This document shows positions 45,046 through 53,930 of a DNA stretch of 64,000 nucleotides, piece by piece. The number at the start of each line of letters is the position of its first letter. Position 1 is the first letter of the stretch. A program made the translations under genes and the position numbers. Source of the stretch: Streptomyces aquilus (GTDB taxonomy: Bacteria > Actinomycetota > Actinomycetes > Streptomycetales > Streptomycetaceae); NCBI RefSeq assembly GCF_003955715.1, contig NZ_CP034463.1, positions 806,001-870,000 on the forward strand, written 5' to 3'. Under the pieces are notes generated by a model. The model was not told the DNA's origin and did not search any database. It saw nothing but the letters and a program-made list of their open reading frames with translations.

Positions 45046-45084
45046 TCAAAAGCATCCCTCAAGGGCCTGGCGGGATCCTTTTGA
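45046..45084. terminator. Inverted repeat between the GlxA-type regulator and gap
   Basis: TCAAAAGCATCCC (45046-45058) and GGGATCCTTTTGA (45072-45084) pair at 12 of 13 positions, with a 13-nt loop. Lying 9 bp after the regulator stop and with a T-rich end, it fits a terminator; an operator or leader for gap is an alternative. Confidence 0.55.
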
Positions 45085-45158
45085 ACCATGGCGATCACGC
45101 CACTGTCCGCGGGCCGTGCCGCGCGCGAACCTGGGGGCAAAGGGAAGGGACCCCACAC

Positions 45159-46157
45159 ATGACTCGCATCGCCATCAACGGATTCGGCCGCATCGGACGC
45201 AACGTGCTGCGCGCACTGCTGGAGCGCGACAGTGACCTCGAGGTCGTCGCCGTCAACGACCTCACCGAGCCCGCCACGCTCGCCCGACTCCTCGCCTACG
45301 ACAGCACGGCCGGCCGGCTCGGACGCCCGGTCACCGTCGACGGGGACACCCTCGTCGTCGACGGCCGGCGCATCAAGGTGACGGCCGAGCGGGAGCCGGC
45401 GCAGCTGCCCTGGGCCGAACTCGGCGTCGACATCGTCCTGGAGGCCACCGGCCGCTTCACCTCGGCCAAGGCGGCCGCCGCCCACCTCGACGCGGGCGCG
45501 AAGAAGGTGCTCGTCAGCGCGCCGTCCGACGGTGCCGACGTCACGCTCGCGTACGGGGTCAACACCGACGCCTACGACCCGGCCGTGCACACGATCGTCT
45601 CGAACGCCTCGTGCACCACCAACGCGCTCGCGCCGCTCGCCTCGGTCCTGGACGAACTCGCCGGTATCGAGCACGGGTTCATGACGACGGTGCACGCCTA
45701 TACGCAGGAGCAGAACCTCCAGGACGGGCCGCACCGCGACGCCCGGCGTGCCCGGGCCGCCGGTGTCAACATCGTGCCGACCACGACCGGTGCCGCCAAG
45801 GCGATCGGCCTGGTGCTGCCGAACCTCGACGGCAAGCTGTCGGGCGACTCGATCCGCGTACCGGTGCCGGTGGGTTCGATCGTCGAGCTGAACACGACCG
45901 TCGCCCGTGACGTGACGCGCGACGAGGTGCTGGCGGCGTACCGCGCCGCGGCGGAGGGGCCGCTCGCCGGCGTCCTGGAGTACTCGGAGGACGCGCTGGT
46001 CTCGTCCGACATCGTGGGCAACCCCGCCTCGTCGATCTTCGACTCGGCTCTCACCCGCGTCGACGGCCGCCATGTGAAGGTGGTCGCCTGGTACGACAAC
46101 GAGTGGGGCTTCTCCCACCGCGTGATCGACACCCTCACGCTGCTCGCGGCCAGTTGA
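45159..46157 (+). CDS. gap: Type I glyceraldehyde-3-phosphate dehydrogenase
   Basis: A 332-residue enzyme of normal length. The N-terminal INGFGRIGRNVLRALLE binds NAD, the catalytic Cys152 is in SNASCTTNAL, and the downstream VHAYTQEQNLQDGPHRDARR and WYDNEWGFSHR are the usual family blocks. It converts glyceraldehyde 3-phosphate plus phosphate and NAD+ to 1,3-bisphosphoglycerate in glycolysis. ATG 45159 behind AAGGGAAGGGA. It stands alone, not with pgk/tpi, so it may be a secondary paralog; the main gap gene would lie elsewhere. Transcription ends at a hairpin after the stop. Confidence 0.95.
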   Translation: MTRIAINGFGRIGRNVLRALLERDSDLEVVAVNDLTEPATLARLLAYDSTAGRLGRPVTVDGDTLVVDGRRIKVTAEREPAQLPWAELGVDIVLEATGRFTSAKAAAAHLDAGAKKVLVSAPSDGADVTLAYGVNTDAYDPAVHTIVSNASCTTNALAPLASVLDELAGIEHGFMTTVHAYTQEQNLQDGPHRDARRARAAGVNIVPTTTGAAKAIGLVLPNLDGKLSGDSIRVPVPVGSIVELNTTVARDVTRDEVLAAYRAAAEGPLAGVLEYSEDALVSSDIVGNPASSIFDSALTRVDGRHVKVVAWYDNEWGFSHRVIDTLTLLAAS

Positions 46158-46163
46158 CCGGTC

Positions 46164-46200
46164 GCCGGGGCGGTACAGGCCGAGCCGCGACCGCCCCGGC
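46164..46200 (+). terminator. Terminator after gap
   Basis: GCCGGGGCGGT (46164-46174) pairs with ACCGCCCCGGC (46190-46200), an 11-bp stem and 15-nt loop 6 bp after the stop. Confidence 0.6.
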
Positions 46201-46355
46201 CGGCTTCGCCGCCTGACCGGCCGGCGGCCCACCGCCCCTTGTCACGCGGGGATGAATTCGGGATCCGGAGGACTCAACTCCCCCACAGCCGAAGGTGATT
46301 CGCTCAAACATTCGTCGCCGGACTGCCATATTCGACAACCACTTCGGAGGTGGTT

Positions 46356-47933
46356 GTGACTCAAGAGGCGACGACATCCGGCCCGCCGCAGGCGGGTGCG
46401 CACGTGCCCCGGCGCAGCACCGCGGAACGCATCGACGACCTGCACCGGCGCCGTGAGCAGGCGCTGACGGCGGGCGGGCCGCGCGGACGGGGGGAGTTCG
46501 GGGCCCGGGAGCGGGTCGAGCGGCTGGTGGACAAGGGGTCCTTCACCGAGACCGGGCTGTTCGTGCGGGCCCGGGCCGACGGGAGCGGTGGCCGACGCCC
46601 CCACGGCGACGGCGTGGTCACCGGCTTCGGTACGGTCGACGGCCGCCGGGTCTGCGTGTTCGCCCAGGACTCCACGGTCTTCGGCGGCAGCATGGGCGAG
46701 GCGTTCGGCGAGAAGACCGTCGCGCTGATGGACCTCGCCCTGAAGACCGGCTGCCCGGTCGTCGGGCTCAACGACTCCGGCGGTGCCCGCATCCAGGAGG
46801 GCGTCGCCTCTCTCGCCCTCTACGCCGAACTGGTACGCCGCAACGTCCAGGCGTCCGGCGTGATCCCACAGCTCTCCGTCGTGCTGGGCCCCTGCGCCGG
46901 CGGGGCCGCCTACTCCCCCGCGATCACCGACTTCACGGTGATGGTCGACGGCGCCTCGCACATGTTCGTCACCGGCCCCGACGTCATCGAGGCCGTCACC
47001 GGCGAGCGGGCCACCGCCGAGGAGCTGGGCGGCGCCCGCACCAGCAACGCCGTCAACGGCAACGCACACTTCCTCGCCGCCGACGAGGAGGACGCCCTGG
47101 ACGTCGTACGCGAGCTGCTGTCGTATCTGCCGGCCAACAACCTGGAACCGCCACCGGAGTACGCCCCCGGCGACGCCCCGGCCGGAGACGTTCTGGACGC
47201 CGTCGTACCGGACCGGCTCGGGCAGGCCTACGACATGCGGGAGATCCTGCGCGCGGTCGTCGACGACGGTGAACTGCTCTACGTCCAGGAGCTGTTCGCG
47301 CCGAACATCCTCTGCGCCCTGGGGCGTGTCGAAGGCCGGTCGGTCGGGGTCGTCGCCAACCAGCCGCTGCACGCCGCCGGAGTCCTCGACATCGACGCGT
47401 CCGAGAAGGCCGCGCGATTCGTACGGTTCTGCGACGCGTTCGGCATTCCGCTGCTGACGTTCGCCGACGTCCCCGGCTATCTGTCCGGCGTACGGCAGGA
47501 GCGGGGCGGCATCATCCGCCGCGGCGCCAAGCTGCTGTACGCCTACGCCGAGGCCACCGTCCCCAAGGTCACGGTCGTGGTCCGCAAGGCGTACGGCGGC
47601 GGGTACGCGGTGATGGGGTCCAAGCACCTCGGCGCCGACATCAACCTCGCCTGGCCCAGCGCCCGTATCGCCGTGATGGGCGCCGAGGGTGCGGTGGGGG
47701 TCCTGCACCGACGCGAACTGGCCGCCGCCGACGATCCCGTCGCGCTGCGCGCCCGCCTGGTCGCCGCGTACGAGCGCACCCACGGCACGCCCTATCTCGC
47801 CGCCGAACGCGGATACGTCGACGCCGTCATCGCCCCGCGCGACACCCGCGACCACATCCGCCGCGCCCTGGCCGCCCTGCGCGGCAAACGCGCGCCGCTG
47901 CCGCAGCGCAGGCACGGCAACATCCCGCTCTGA
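46356..47933 (+). CDS. Acyl-CoA carboxylase carboxyltransferase (beta) subunit, AccD4-like
   Basis: A 525-residue carboxyltransferase with both crotonase-like halves. Biotin/acyl-CoA pocket features include LNDSGGARIQEGVASLALYA and LGPCAGGAAYSPAITDF in the first half, and FADVPGYLSGVRQE, RKAYGGGYAVMGSKHL in the second. It transfers CO2 from biotin to an acyl-CoA to make malonyl-, methylmalonyl- or long-chain carboxyacyl-CoA. No biotin-carrying alpha subunit is in the window. Start GTG 46356 is set by GGAGG at 46346-46350; the GTG at 46350 overlaps the ribosome site. Beside an AMP ligase and a condensing PKS it matches the AccD4 role of supplying the extender of mycolate condensation; this is inferred. 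Confidence 0.93.
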   Translation: MTQEATTSGPPQAGAHVPRRSTAERIDDLHRRREQALTAGGPRGRGEFGARERVERLVDKGSFTETGLFVRARADGSGGRRPHGDGVVTGFGTVDGRRVCVFAQDSTVFGGSMGEAFGEKTVALMDLALKTGCPVVGLNDSGGARIQEGVASLALYAELVRRNVQASGVIPQLSVVLGPCAGGAAYSPAITDFTVMVDGASHMFVTGPDVIEAVTGERATAEELGGARTSNAVNGNAHFLAADEEDALDVVRELLSYLPANNLEPPPEYAPGDAPAGDVLDAVVPDRLGQAYDMREILRAVVDDGELLYVQELFAPNILCALGRVEGRSVGVVANQPLHAAGVLDIDASEKAARFVRFCDAFGIPLLTFADVPGYLSGVRQERGGIIRRGAKLLYAYAEATVPKVTVVVRKAYGGGYAVMGSKHLGADINLAWPSARIAVMGAEGAVGVLHRRELAAADDPVALRARLVAAYERTHGTPYLAAERGYVDAVIAPRDTRDHIRRALAALRGKRAPLPQRRHGNIPL

Positions 47934-48002
47934 GCCCTGAGGCCCTCCCAGCGATCCGCACCGAGGCACATCCCTCCCCCGCGACGTCAGGAGCCACATC
48001 CC

Positions 48003-49871
48003 ATGGACCGCCGCCACCCCCCGCTCTCCCCCGCGTGCCGGACCCTGCCCCAGTACGTACGGCACTGGGCCGACACCATCCCCGACCGGCGCGCCCTCAC
48101 CTTCGTCGACTTCCCGGCGCCGGGCTCCCGCGGCGTCCACCGGACGCTGACCTGGCGGCGCCTGGACCTGCGGGTGCGGGCGATCGCCGCCCGGCTCGCC
48201 GCACAGGCCGAACCGGGTTCGCGCGTCGTGGTGTTGTGCCCGCAGGGCACGGAGTACGTCACCGGGTTCCTGGCCGCGCTCACCGCGGGACTGGTCGCCG
48301 TACCGCTGTATCCGCCCGGCCTGCCCGGGCACGGCGACCGGCTCTCGGCTGTCCTGGCCGACGCCCGTCCCACGGCCGTCGTGACCACGAGCCGGGTGGC
48401 GAACGAGGTGCGGGAACTGGTGGCCGGGAGCGGGACGCGGATCGTCTGCGCCGACGAGGTGCCCGACGACGAGGCCGGCGACCGGCCGCCGGTCGACGTG
48501 GACGCCGAAGCGCTCGCCTACCTCCAGTACACGTCCGGTTCGACACGTGCCCCGGCGGGCGTGGAGATCACCCACGCGAACGTCGTCGCCAACGCCGGGC
48601 AGGCCCTGGCGGCGTACGGCGCCGACACCGGTCCGGTGACCTGTGTGGGCTGGCTGCCGCTCTACCACGACATGGGGCTGGTGCTCAGTGTCGCCGCGCC
48701 CGTGGTGCGCGGGGCGCTGTCGGTGCTGATGGACCCGGCCGCCTTCCTCACCGAGCCCGCACGGTGGCTGCGGCTGCTCGCCGCCCATCCGCGGGCCATC
48801 GGGGCCGCGCCGAACTTCGCGTACGACTACTGCGCCGGCGCCGTCACCGACGGCCAGAAGGCGGACCTGCGTCTCGACGGGGTCATCGCGCTGATCAACG
48901 GGAGCGAACCGGTGCGCCCGGGCACCGTCGACCGTTTCCAGGCGGCCTTCGCCGACCGGGGTCTGCCGGTCACCGCGCACTGCCCCTCGTACGGGCTCGC
49001 CGAGGCCACGGTCTTCGTCAGCGCCGCCCGGCCCGGGCAGCCGCTCGGCCGGTTCGCGCTCGACCGGGACGCGCTCGCCGCCGGGAAGGCCCTGCCCGCA
49101 CGGCCCGACGACCCGAGAGCCGTCCTGCTGGCGGGCTGCGGCACCCCGGCGGGTCAGCGGGTACGGATCGCCGACCCCGTCAGCCGGACCGTCCTGCCCG
49201 AGGGGGAGGTCGGGGAGGTCTGGGTGCAGGGGCCCAACGTCGGGCGCGGCTACTGGAACCGGCGGGAGGAGAGCGAGCGGGTCTTCGGCGCCGCCTTCGC
49301 CGGTGGGGCCGACGCACCGGACGGGCGGTGGCTGCGCACCGGCGACCTGGGGGCGGTGCTGGACGGGCAGTTGATCGTCACGGGGCGGCTGAAGGATCTC
49401 GTCATCGTCGACGGCCGCAACCACTATCCGCAGGACCTGGAGGCCACCGCCCAGGACGCGCATCCGGCGGTGCGGCGCGACCGGCTCGCGGCGTTCGCCG
49501 TGCCGGGCGGGACGAGTGGGACGGGCGAACGGGTGGTCCTGGTGGCCGAGCACGTACGGGCCACCTCCCTCGCCTCGCTCGATGTACCGGCCGTGGTACG
49601 GGCGGTGCGCGGCGCGGTCTCCACACGGCACGGGCTGCGGCTCGCCGAAGTCGTGCTGGTGCCACCGGGGGCGGTCGCCCGCACGTCCAGCGGGAAGGTG
49701 TCCCGGGCGCTTACTCGGGCGCGGTATTTGGAGGGGGCGTACGGGCGGGAGGGCGGAGGGGAGACGGGCAGCGGGTCAGGGGGTGGCGCCGCGTCTGATG
49801 ACGCGGCCGGCGACACCCCGGGTGCGGCCCCCGGTGCCTCGGCCCACATCACGTCGAGGGCCGTCGGGTGA
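48003..49871 (+). CDS. Fatty acyl-AMP ligase, FadD32-like
   Basis: A 622-residue adenylating enzyme. It has the P-loop YTSGSTRAPAGV at about residues 176-187, the Y-G-x-x-E motif (SYGLAEATVFVS), RTGDLGAVLDGQL, and the catalytic-Lys region (ARTSSGKVSRA). The N-terminal opening (TLPQYVRHWADTIPDRRALT) and SYGLAEATVF fit the FAAL subfamily that loads fatty acids directly on an ACP instead of CoA. A Gly/Ser/Ala-rich 35-residue tail follows the last domain and overlaps the PKS start (GTGA), so the two proteins are made in stoichiometry. It would charge the N-terminal ACP of the PKS. Confidence 0.93.
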   Translation: MDRRHPPLSPACRTLPQYVRHWADTIPDRRALTFVDFPAPGSRGVHRTLTWRRLDLRVRAIAARLAAQAEPGSRVVVLCPQGTEYVTGFLAALTAGLVAVPLYPPGLPGHGDRLSAVLADARPTAVVTTSRVANEVRELVAGSGTRIVCADEVPDDEAGDRPPVDVDAEALAYLQYTSGSTRAPAGVEITHANVVANAGQALAAYGADTGPVTCVGWLPLYHDMGLVLSVAAPVVRGALSVLMDPAAFLTEPARWLRLLAAHPRAIGAAPNFAYDYCAGAVTDGQKADLRLDGVIALINGSEPVRPGTVDRFQAAFADRGLPVTAHCPSYGLAEATVFVSAARPGQPLGRFALDRDALAAGKALPARPDDPRAVLLAGCGTPAGQRVRIADPVSRTVLPEGEVGEVWVQGPNVGRGYWNRREESERVFGAAFAGGADAPDGRWLRTGDLGAVLDGQLIVTGRLKDLVIVDGRNHYPQDLEATAQDAHPAVRRDRLAAFAVPGGTSGTGERVVLVAEHVRATSLASLDVPAVVRAVRGAVSTRHGLRLAEVVLVPPGAVARTSSGKVSRALTRARYLEGAYGREGGGETGSGSGGGAASDDAAGDTPGAAPGASAHITSRAVG

Positions 49872-52800
49872 GGGGCGTCGACGCGGCGGTGTTGCGGCGG
49901 CTCATCGCCGAGCGGGTGGCTTCCTGGCTCGGCACCGCCCCGGAGGACGTGCCGATGGACCGGCAGCTCGCGGAGCTCGGCATGTCGTCGCGGGACGCGA
50001 TCGCCCTGACCGCGGAGTTGTCCCGGGTCACGGGCTGCGAACTGCCCCCGACCCTGCTGTGGGAGGCACCGACCGGGCAGGCGCTGGTGGCGCGGCTGTG
50101 CGGCACGGCTCCCGGTCCCGCGCCGCTGATGCGGGCGCCGGGCGCCCCTGGTGAGCCGGTGGCGGTCATCGGCGTCGGCTGCCGGCTGCCCGGCGGAGTG
50201 CACGGCCCGGAGGACTACTGGCGGCTGCTCTGCGAGGGCGGGGACGCGATCCGGCGGGTGCCCGAGGACCGGTGGCGGGACTTCACCGCGTTCCCGCCCG
50301 CCGACGCCCACCCTTACGGCGGTTATCTCGACGACATCGCCGGGTTCGACGCGGACTTCTTCCGTATCACGCCGCGCGAGGCCGCCGTGATGGACCCGCA
50401 GCAGCGGATGCTGCTGGAGGTCGCCCACGAGGCACTCGACCACGCCGCCGTCCCGGCCTCCTCCCTCGCCGGCACCGCCACGGGTGTCTTCGTCGGCGTC
50501 TCCGCCCCGGAGTACGGGCAGTTGACCGGCGCGGACCCCGACGCCGTCGATCCCTGGGCGCCGGCCGGTGCGGCGCTGAGCGTCACGGCAGGTCGGTTGG
50601 CGTACGTCCTGGACACGCGCGGGCCGAGCCTGGCGGTGGACACCGCCTGTTCGTCCTCGCTGGTCGCGGTGCACCACGCGTGTGTCAGTCTGCGGGCGGG
50701 CGAGAGCGACATGGCGATCGCCGCCGGGGTCAACCTGCTGCTGTCGCCCGCCGTCACCGTCGCCTTCCGGCGGGCGGGCGCCCTCGCGCCGGACGGCCGG
50801 TGCAAACCGTTCTCCACGGCGGCCGACGGCATCGGACGCGCCGAGGGCTGCGCGGCCGTGGTCCTCAAGCGGCTGTCGCACGCCGAGCGGGACGGCGACC
50901 GGGTGCTGGCGGTGATCCGTACGACGGCCGTCAACTCCGACGGACGGTCCAACGGCCTCATGGCCCCCAACCCGGCCGCCCAGCGCGCCCTGTTGGAGAC
51001 GGCCTACGCGCGAGCCGGGATCGCCCCCGCACACGTGGACCTCGTCGAGGCGCACGGCACCGGCACCCCGCTCGGCGACCCGATCGAGGCGGCCGCGCTC
51101 GACGCGGTCCTCGGACAGGGTCGCGATCCCGATCAGCCGCTGCTGCTGGGCTCGGTGAAAGGCAACCTCGGCCATCTGGAAGCCGCCGCGGGGGTCGCCG
51201 GGCTGGTGAAGACCGTGCTCGCCCTGCACCACGACCTGATCCCTCCGTCCCTGCACTGCGCGGACGGCAGCACCCTGCCCGGCCCCCGGCTGCGGGTCGT
51301 GAGCGAACCCGAGCCGTGGCCCCGCTACAGCGGCACGGCCACCGCCGGAGTCTCCGGATTCGGCTTCGGCGGGACCAACGCCCATGCGGTGCTGGAGGAA
51401 TGGCGAACCCCGCTGCCCGCGCCGCACGACGATCCCGCCGCCCGTCTGCACCTCCTCTCCGACACCGACCCCGAGCGCCTCCGCGACACCGCGGGCCGCC
51501 TCGCCACCTGGTTGCGCATGCCAGAGGGAGGCGCGGCGCACCCCGCCGACGTGGCGCGGACACTCGCCGGACGTACCGGCCGCGGCCCGGTGCGGGCCGC
51601 GATCGTGGCCCGCGACCGCGACGAACTCGCCACCTCCCTCGACGAGTTGGCCGCCGGCCGCCCGGACGGGCGCGTCACGATCGGCGACCGGGACCTCGTC
51701 GGGCCCGGCACCGTGTGGGTCTTCTCCGGATACGGCACCCAGTGGCCCGGCATGGGACGCCGGCTGCTCGCCGAGGAACCGGCGTTCGCCGCGGCGGTGG
51801 AGAAGCTCGACCCGCAACTCGCGGCCGAGTGCGACGGCCTGTCCCTGTACGACCACCTCGCGGCCGGCACCGGCCTGGACCGTCTCGACACCGCGCAACC
51901 CCTGCTGTTCGGCATGCAGTTGGCGCTCGCCGAACTGTGGCGCGCGTACGGCGTGGAACCGGCGGCCGTGATCGGTCACTCCATGGGCGAGGTGGCGGCA
52001 AGTGTGTGCGCCGGCGCCCTGGACGTGGCGGACGGGGCGCGGGTCATCGCCGTACGGGCTCGGTTGCTGAGCGGACTGCGGGGCGGCGCGATGGCCGTCG
52101 TGGATCTGGAGGACCGGCAACTCGCCGACCTGGAAAGGGACTTCCCGGACGTGCGGGTGGCTGTTCACTCCTCGCCGCGGCAGAAGGTCGTCACGGGGAC
52201 GGAGGCGGCGGTGGGCCGTCTGGTCGACCGTCTGCGGGAGGAGGGCCGGGTGGCGCGGGCGATGCGGGTCGTGGGCGCCGGGCACTCCCCGCAGGTCGAC
52301 CCGCTGCTGCCGGGGCTGACCGAGGCGCTGGCCGGGGTGCGGGGGCGGCGGGCACGCGTGCCCGTGTACTCCACCGTCCTCGACGACCCGCGCGGCACCA
52401 GCGCGTTCGACGCCGCGCACTGGGCGGCCAACCTGCGCAGACCCGTCCGCCTCGACCGGGCCGTCGCCGCGGCGGCCGCCGACGGTCACACCGCGTTCGT
52501 CGAGATCTCACCCCATCCGGTGCTCACGGGCGCCGTCGCCGACACCGTGCCGGACGCGCTCGCGTCGGCCACGCTGCGGCGTGACGCGGACGGACCGGCC
52601 GCGTTCTTGGGCCAGTTGGGCGCCCTGTACGCGGCGGGCCAACGACTGCCGCTGCCACCCGGCCGGGTCATCGACCTGCCGAGGCCGCGGTGGCGGCATG
52701 TGCGGCACTGGTGGACGGACGGAAGGGCCGGGGACTCAGCCCGACGGCACGCGACTGCCGACGCGGGTCCGGTCGAACATGGCCGAGGCCAGGGGCAGTT

Positions 52801-53905
52801 CGCCGCCGCCCCGGCCGCCGGAGGCCAGGCGCACCCGCCCGAGCACTCCCCCGTCCTGGCCCGCCTGAGCCACCACATCGCCACGGTGTCCGGCCACTCC
52901 CCGACCCGCGTGGTCCCCACGGCCGCGCTCGCCGATCTCGGCCTGGACTCCCTCATGGCGGTCCGTGTCCGTACGGCCGTCGAGCGGGAGTTCGGCGTCG
53001 AACTGCCGCTGCGTGACCTGCTCGGTGCCGGCACCGTCGCCGACGCGGCCGTCCGCATCGAGCGGGCCCTCCCTCGGTCGGCCGGTGGCGCGACCCCGCG
53101 TCCCTTGCGCGCCACCGGCTCCCGGCCACCGCTGTTCCTCGTGCACGCGGCCGGCGGTCGGAGCACCGTGTATCAGCCACTCGCCGAACGACTCGGCGCC
53201 GACCAACCGGTGTTCGGCCTCGACCGGCTCGACGAGTCCCGCACGGTCACGGACAAGGCCCGCCGCTACGCCGACGCGATCCGTTCCAGCCACCCCACCG
53301 GGCCGCTCCTGCTGGGTGGTTGGTCCTTCGGCGGCTTCGTCGCCCAGGAGACGGCACGGCAACTGGCCGCCACGGGACGGGACATACCGCTCGTGGTGCT
53401 CATCGACTCCGTACGACCCCTCCCCCGGCCCGGGCAGACACCGGGCGATCGGATACGGGCCCACTTCGAGGGCTTCGCGCGCTACGTCGCCGAAACCTAC
53501 GGCGTACGCCTTGAGTTGCCGTACGACGAGCTGGTGGCGATGGACGACGACAGGGACCGTATCGACGCCGTGCTGGCCACCGTACGGGAGGCCGCCGACG
53601 TGCCGCGTGCCGCCCTGGAGCACCAGCGGGCCTCCTACCTGGACCTGAGGATCGGCGAGGCGCATCGGCCGGAACGGTACGACGGCCGCGTGCTGCTCTG
53701 CCGCGCCACCGAACCCGCGCCGCACACGGTCCGCGATCCGGCGTACGAACGCGACGACGAGGCGCTGGGCTGGGACGAGGTGTGCCCGCGGCTGGAGGTC
53801 GTCCGGGTGCCCGGCCATCATCTGGCGCTGCTCGACCCGCCGTACGTCGACGAGATCGCCGCCCGCCTCGGCCGAGCGCTCGCCGCACGCGTCCCCGCTC
53901 CCTGA
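49868..53905 (+). CDS. Type I polyketide synthase with ACP-KS-AT-ACP-TE layout (Pks13-like)
   Basis: A 1345-residue condensing enzyme. ACP1: residues about 10-78, phosphopantetheine Ser41 in LGMSSRD. KS: about 96-515, with Cys261 in TACSSSLVA, His396 in HGTGTPLGD and His436 in GNLGHLEA. AT: about 613-900, with Ser705 in GHSMGEVAAS. ACP2: about 992-1060, Ser1028 in LGLDSLMAV. TE: about 1095-1345, Ser1153 in GGWSFGGF. There is no KR, DH, ER or MT. This order equals mycobacterial Pks13 but is shorter (Pks13 is about 1730 residues). It should join a fatty acyl starter with a carboxyacyl extender once and release a beta-keto acid. GTG start overlaps the ligase stop. Confidence 0.95.
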   Translation: MRGVDAAVLRRLIAERVASWLGTAPEDVPMDRQLAELGMSSRDAIALTAELSRVTGCELPPTLLWEAPTGQALVARLCGTAPGPAPLMRAPGAPGEPVAVIGVGCRLPGGVHGPEDYWRLLCEGGDAIRRVPEDRWRDFTAFPPADAHPYGGYLDDIAGFDADFFRITPREAAVMDPQQRMLLEVAHEALDHAAVPASSLAGTATGVFVGVSAPEYGQLTGADPDAVDPWAPAGAALSVTAGRLAYVLDTRGPSLAVDTACSSSLVAVHHACVSLRAGESDMAIAAGVNLLLSPAVTVAFRRAGALAPDGRCKPFSTAADGIGRAEGCAAVVLKRLSHAERDGDRVLAVIRTTAVNSDGRSNGLMAPNPAAQRALLETAYARAGIAPAHVDLVEAHGTGTPLGDPIEAAALDAVLGQGRDPDQPLLLGSVKGNLGHLEAAAGVAGLVKTVLALHHDLIPPSLHCADGSTLPGPRLRVVSEPEPWPRYSGTATAGVSGFGFGGTNAHAVLEEWRTPLPAPHDDPAARLHLLSDTDPERLRDTAGRLATWLRMPEGGAAHPADVARTLAGRTGRGPVRAAIVARDRDELATSLDELAAGRPDGRVTIGDRDLVGPGTVWVFSGYGTQWPGMGRRLLAEEPAFAAAVEKLDPQLAAECDGLSLYDHLAAGTGLDRLDTAQPLLFGMQLALAELWRAYGVEPAAVIGHSMGEVAASVCAGALDVADGARVIAVRARLLSGLRGGAMAVVDLEDRQLADLERDFPDVRVAVHSSPRQKVVTGTEAAVGRLVDRLREEGRVARAMRVVGAGHSPQVDPLLPGLTEALAGVRGRRARVPVYSTVLDDPRGTSAFDAAHWAANLRRPVRLDRAVAAAAADGHTAFVEISPHPVLTGAVADTVPDALASATLRRDADGPAAFLGQLGALYAAGQRLPLPPGRVIDLPRPRWRHVRHWWTDGRAGDSARRHATADAGPVEHGRGQGQFAAAPAAGGQAHPPEHSPVLARLSHHIATVSGHSPTRVVPTAALADLGLDSLMAVRVRTAVEREFGVELPLRDLLGAGTVADAAVRIERALPRSAGGATPRPLRATGSRPPLFLVHAAGGRSTVYQPLAERLGADQPVFGLDRLDESRTVTDKARRYADAIRSSHPTGPLLLGGWSFGGFVAQETARQLAATGRDIPLVVLIDSVRPLPRPGQTPGDRIRAHFEGFARYVAETYGVRLELPYDELVAMDDDRDRIDAVLATVREAADVPRAALEHQRASYLDLRIGEAHRPERYDGRVLLCRATEPAPHTVRDPAYERDDEALGWDEVCPRLEVVRVPGHHLALLDPPYVDEIAARLGRALAARVPAP

Positions 53906-53930
53906 ACCGACCCGACCGCGAGGAGCCGCC

